Assembly: GCA_918298275.1 (NCBI GenBank)
Contig: CAKJZO010000043.1
Span: 1-47,299 of the forward strand
DNA: 47,299 nt
Direction of reading: 5' to 3'
DNA from: Spirochaetota bacterium
GTDB taxonomy: Bacteria; Spirochaetota; Spirochaetia; Sphaerochaetales; Sphaerochaetaceae
The translations under genes were made by a program, and so were the position numbers. The notes beneath the pieces were generated by a model. That model saw only the letters and a list, made by a program, of their open reading frames with translations. It ran no database searches and was not told where the DNA came from. Positions within the stretch are counted from its first letter, which is position 1; every line of letters starts with the position of its first letter. Below are positions 46,023-47,299 of this stretch, piece after piece.

Positions 46023-47299
46023 ATGGCTAGTAAGAAAACATTGAAAAACAACGGTGATTTCTGTTTCCTGAAGAACGGTGACGTATGTATCCGCGAGGAA
46101 AAGGGAAACATGACACGCGAACCCTGGCTCATGCTTCAGACAAGACGCAACCAGGAACCGACAAAGACTCTCTGTTGGGGTATCACCAACAACGGATCTG
46201 CCTTTGCCAGAATCGGAACCCAGGAAGGAGACCTCGTCAACGGTTTCGTCCATGAGGATCCCTACAAGTGCCGCCAGCTCGGCTCCTTCATCTATTTCAA
46301 GGAGGGAGACAAGTACTTCACGGACTGCTGGTACCCAATTCTTCACGATGACCAGAAGCTGCAGACCACCTACTCCTTCGGCTGCGTGACACGCGAGACA
46401 AGCTACATTGGACTGGATGTGAAGACCAAGTGCTTCATCCCGAACGAGTATGACGCGATGGTCCAGCTCGTTGAAGTCAAGAACAACGAGAACCGCGAAA
46501 GGACAATCCAGGTCTTCGGAGTCAATCCGGTCAACGTCGGAGACGCCAGAGGCATTCAGTTCTCCGGCTTCAACTCCCTGATGATGGCGGGAGGCTTCCC
46601 CGACAAGAAGCTCAACGGCCTGATCTGGTTCAACGGCTACGGAATCCCGTTCGATGATGACGAGGATGCCGATCTCGGCATGTTCGGAAAGTTGCTCTAC
46701 CACAGCTCAAGCGAGAAGCTGACCCAGTTCAGCATGAGATACGAGGACTTCGTGGGCCACTACAGCCGCAGCATGGCAAACCCGCTGGCCCTCGAGACCG
46801 GAGTTCTTGCCTGCAAGCCGGCACAGGAGTCAACAAGCTCGCTTTCAGTCGTCTGCTTCGACATCACGGTCCCCGCAGGCGGATGCAAGACCTTCACTAT
46901 CTTCAGCGCCGCAGGCAGCACGGACAACTACTACCGCAAGGGCAAGAAGGAATTCAAGGCCATCGAGGCAAAGCTCTCCGACGTCAAGGTCGCGGAATCC
47001 ATGCTCGAAACCGTCCTGCGCGATTGGAACGCAGACTTCGACAAGCTTCGCTTCAATGTTCCCGGAAACAAGCTCTTCGGACCGTCGTTCCGTTGGATCC
47101 AGTACCAGTGCGCAATGGTTCTCAACCTCAACAGAATGAAGAGCCGCTATCACTCGGGCTTCGAGTATGGCTTCGGCTTCCGCGATATCCTTCAGGACAT
47201 TCTTGCGGGCCTTGCACTGGACAGCGCAAAGACCAGATCCTTCATCAAGTACATCGGCGAGCAGATGTTCTCCGACGGCCGCACATACCACAACTTCTA
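46023..47299 (+). CDS. GH94-type glycoside phosphorylase, 3' end cut by window
   Basis: 425 codons seen, open to the edge; such enzymes have about 780-820 residues. The first 290 residues are the N-terminal beta super-sandwich (WGITNNGSAFARIG, VHEDPYKCRQLGSFIYF, YSFGCVTRETSYIGLDVKTKCFIP, NERERTIQVFGV-like NRERTIQVF), then the linker helices and the start of the (alpha/alpha)6 barrel with HSGFEYGFGFRDILQDILAGLAL, equivalent to the GFRDQLQD segment of cellobiose and chitobiose phosphorylases, which precedes the catalytic Asp. The reaction would be phosphorolysis of a beta-linked oligosaccharide, yielding a sugar-1-phosphate. The acceptor specificity lies in the missing half. No signal peptide: cytoplasmic. 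Confidence 0.85.
   Translation, partial: MASKKTLKNNGDFCFLKNGDVCIREEKGNMTREPWLMLQTRRNQEPTKTLCWGITNNGSAFARIGTQEGDLVNGFVHEDPYKCRQLGSFIYFKEGDKYFTDCWYPILHDDQKLQTTYSFGCVTRETSYIGLDVKTKCFIPNEYDAMVQLVEVKNNENRERTIQVFGVNPVNVGDARGIQFSGFNSLMMAGGFPDKKLNGLIWFNGYGIPFDDDEDADLGMFGKLLYHSSSEKLTQFSMRYEDFVGHYSRSMANPLALETGVLACKPAQESTSSLSVVCFDITVPAGGCKTFTIFSAAGSTDNYYRKGKKEFKAIEAKLSDVKVAESMLETVLRDWNADFDKLRFNVPGNKLFGPSFRWIQYQCAMVLNLNRMKSRYHSGFEYGFGFRDILQDILAGLALDSAKTRSFIKYIGEQMFSDGRTYHNF

Noticed and set aside
1-47299. tRNA, rRNA, CRISPR arrays, insertion sequences, riboswitches
   Set aside because: Looked for cloverleaf arms, regular direct repeats, transposase motifs and conserved riboswitch cores by eye; none was convincing.

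Overview
The window reads as chromosome of a diderm, probably anaerobic, carbohydrate-fermenting bacterium. The gene mix (lptC-lptA-lptB-rpoN-hpf, a YmdB-like protein, many short lipoproteins, a porin-like barrel, fecCD-type and carbohydrate ABC uptake, Fe-S redox proteins) fits a host- or sediment-associated spirochaete such as the Sphaerochaeta/Treponema side of Spirochaetota. That assignment is inference from gene content; there is no rRNA or tRNA in the window. I saw no insertion sequence, phage or CRISPR array.

Region 1 (1-11.2 kb) is mostly housekeeping: a truncated YmdB-like gene with a strongly altered metal site, divergent from lptCAB-rpoN; an RHH-nucleotidyltransferase fusion dropped between rpoN and hpf; then M18 aminopeptidase, holA and lexA on the minus strand, a HAD phosphatase, and a split metal-efflux P-type ATPase with a separate HMA protein.

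Region 2 (11.2-21.8 kb) holds a YitT membrane protein, a fecCD-type metal-chelate uptake operon behind a 28-bp near-perfect palindrome at its transcription start, a tightly overlapping five-gene redox operon (TlpA, a 46-residue CXXC microprotein, a membrane polyferredoxin, two small Cys-containing proteins), a 2Fe-2S flavoreductase paired with a CrtI-like FAD protein, a left-handed beta-helix protein and a BrnT/BrnA-like toxin-antitoxin pair.

Region 3 (21.8-47.3 kb) is the accessory part. One minus-strand operon (33681 to 21771) encodes eight lipoproteins and one Sec-secreted protein: two CBM4/9-like proteins, four lipoproteins built from an unnamed beta-sandwich domain (two with InlB-type repeats), three alkaline-phosphatase-fold lipoproteins (the middle one has lost its catalytic residues) and a GH18 lipoprotein. 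A divergent cytoplasmic polysaccharide deacetylase follows. A second minus-strand operon (45716 to 38190) encodes a carbohydrate ABC importer, three TIM-barrel glycosidase-like proteins and a LacI regulator, with a porin-like protein and a purple-acid-phosphatase-like lipoprotein downstream under their own promoter. Divergent from it is a GH94-type phosphorylase cut by the window end. The 14-bp motif TTTTCACGTTAAAA or a one-base variant occurs at all three promoter regions (33.7, 34.2 and 45.8-45.96 kb), which links these operons into one probable LacI regulon. My reading is a glycan-harvesting locus that combines glycosidases, surface glycan-binding lipoproteins and several phosphomonoesterases, so a phosphate-bearing glycan is a plausible substrate.

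A genome-scale pattern is also visible: at eight genes a recognisable -10 hexamer lies only 6 or 7 bases before the ATG, so their mRNAs should be leaderless.
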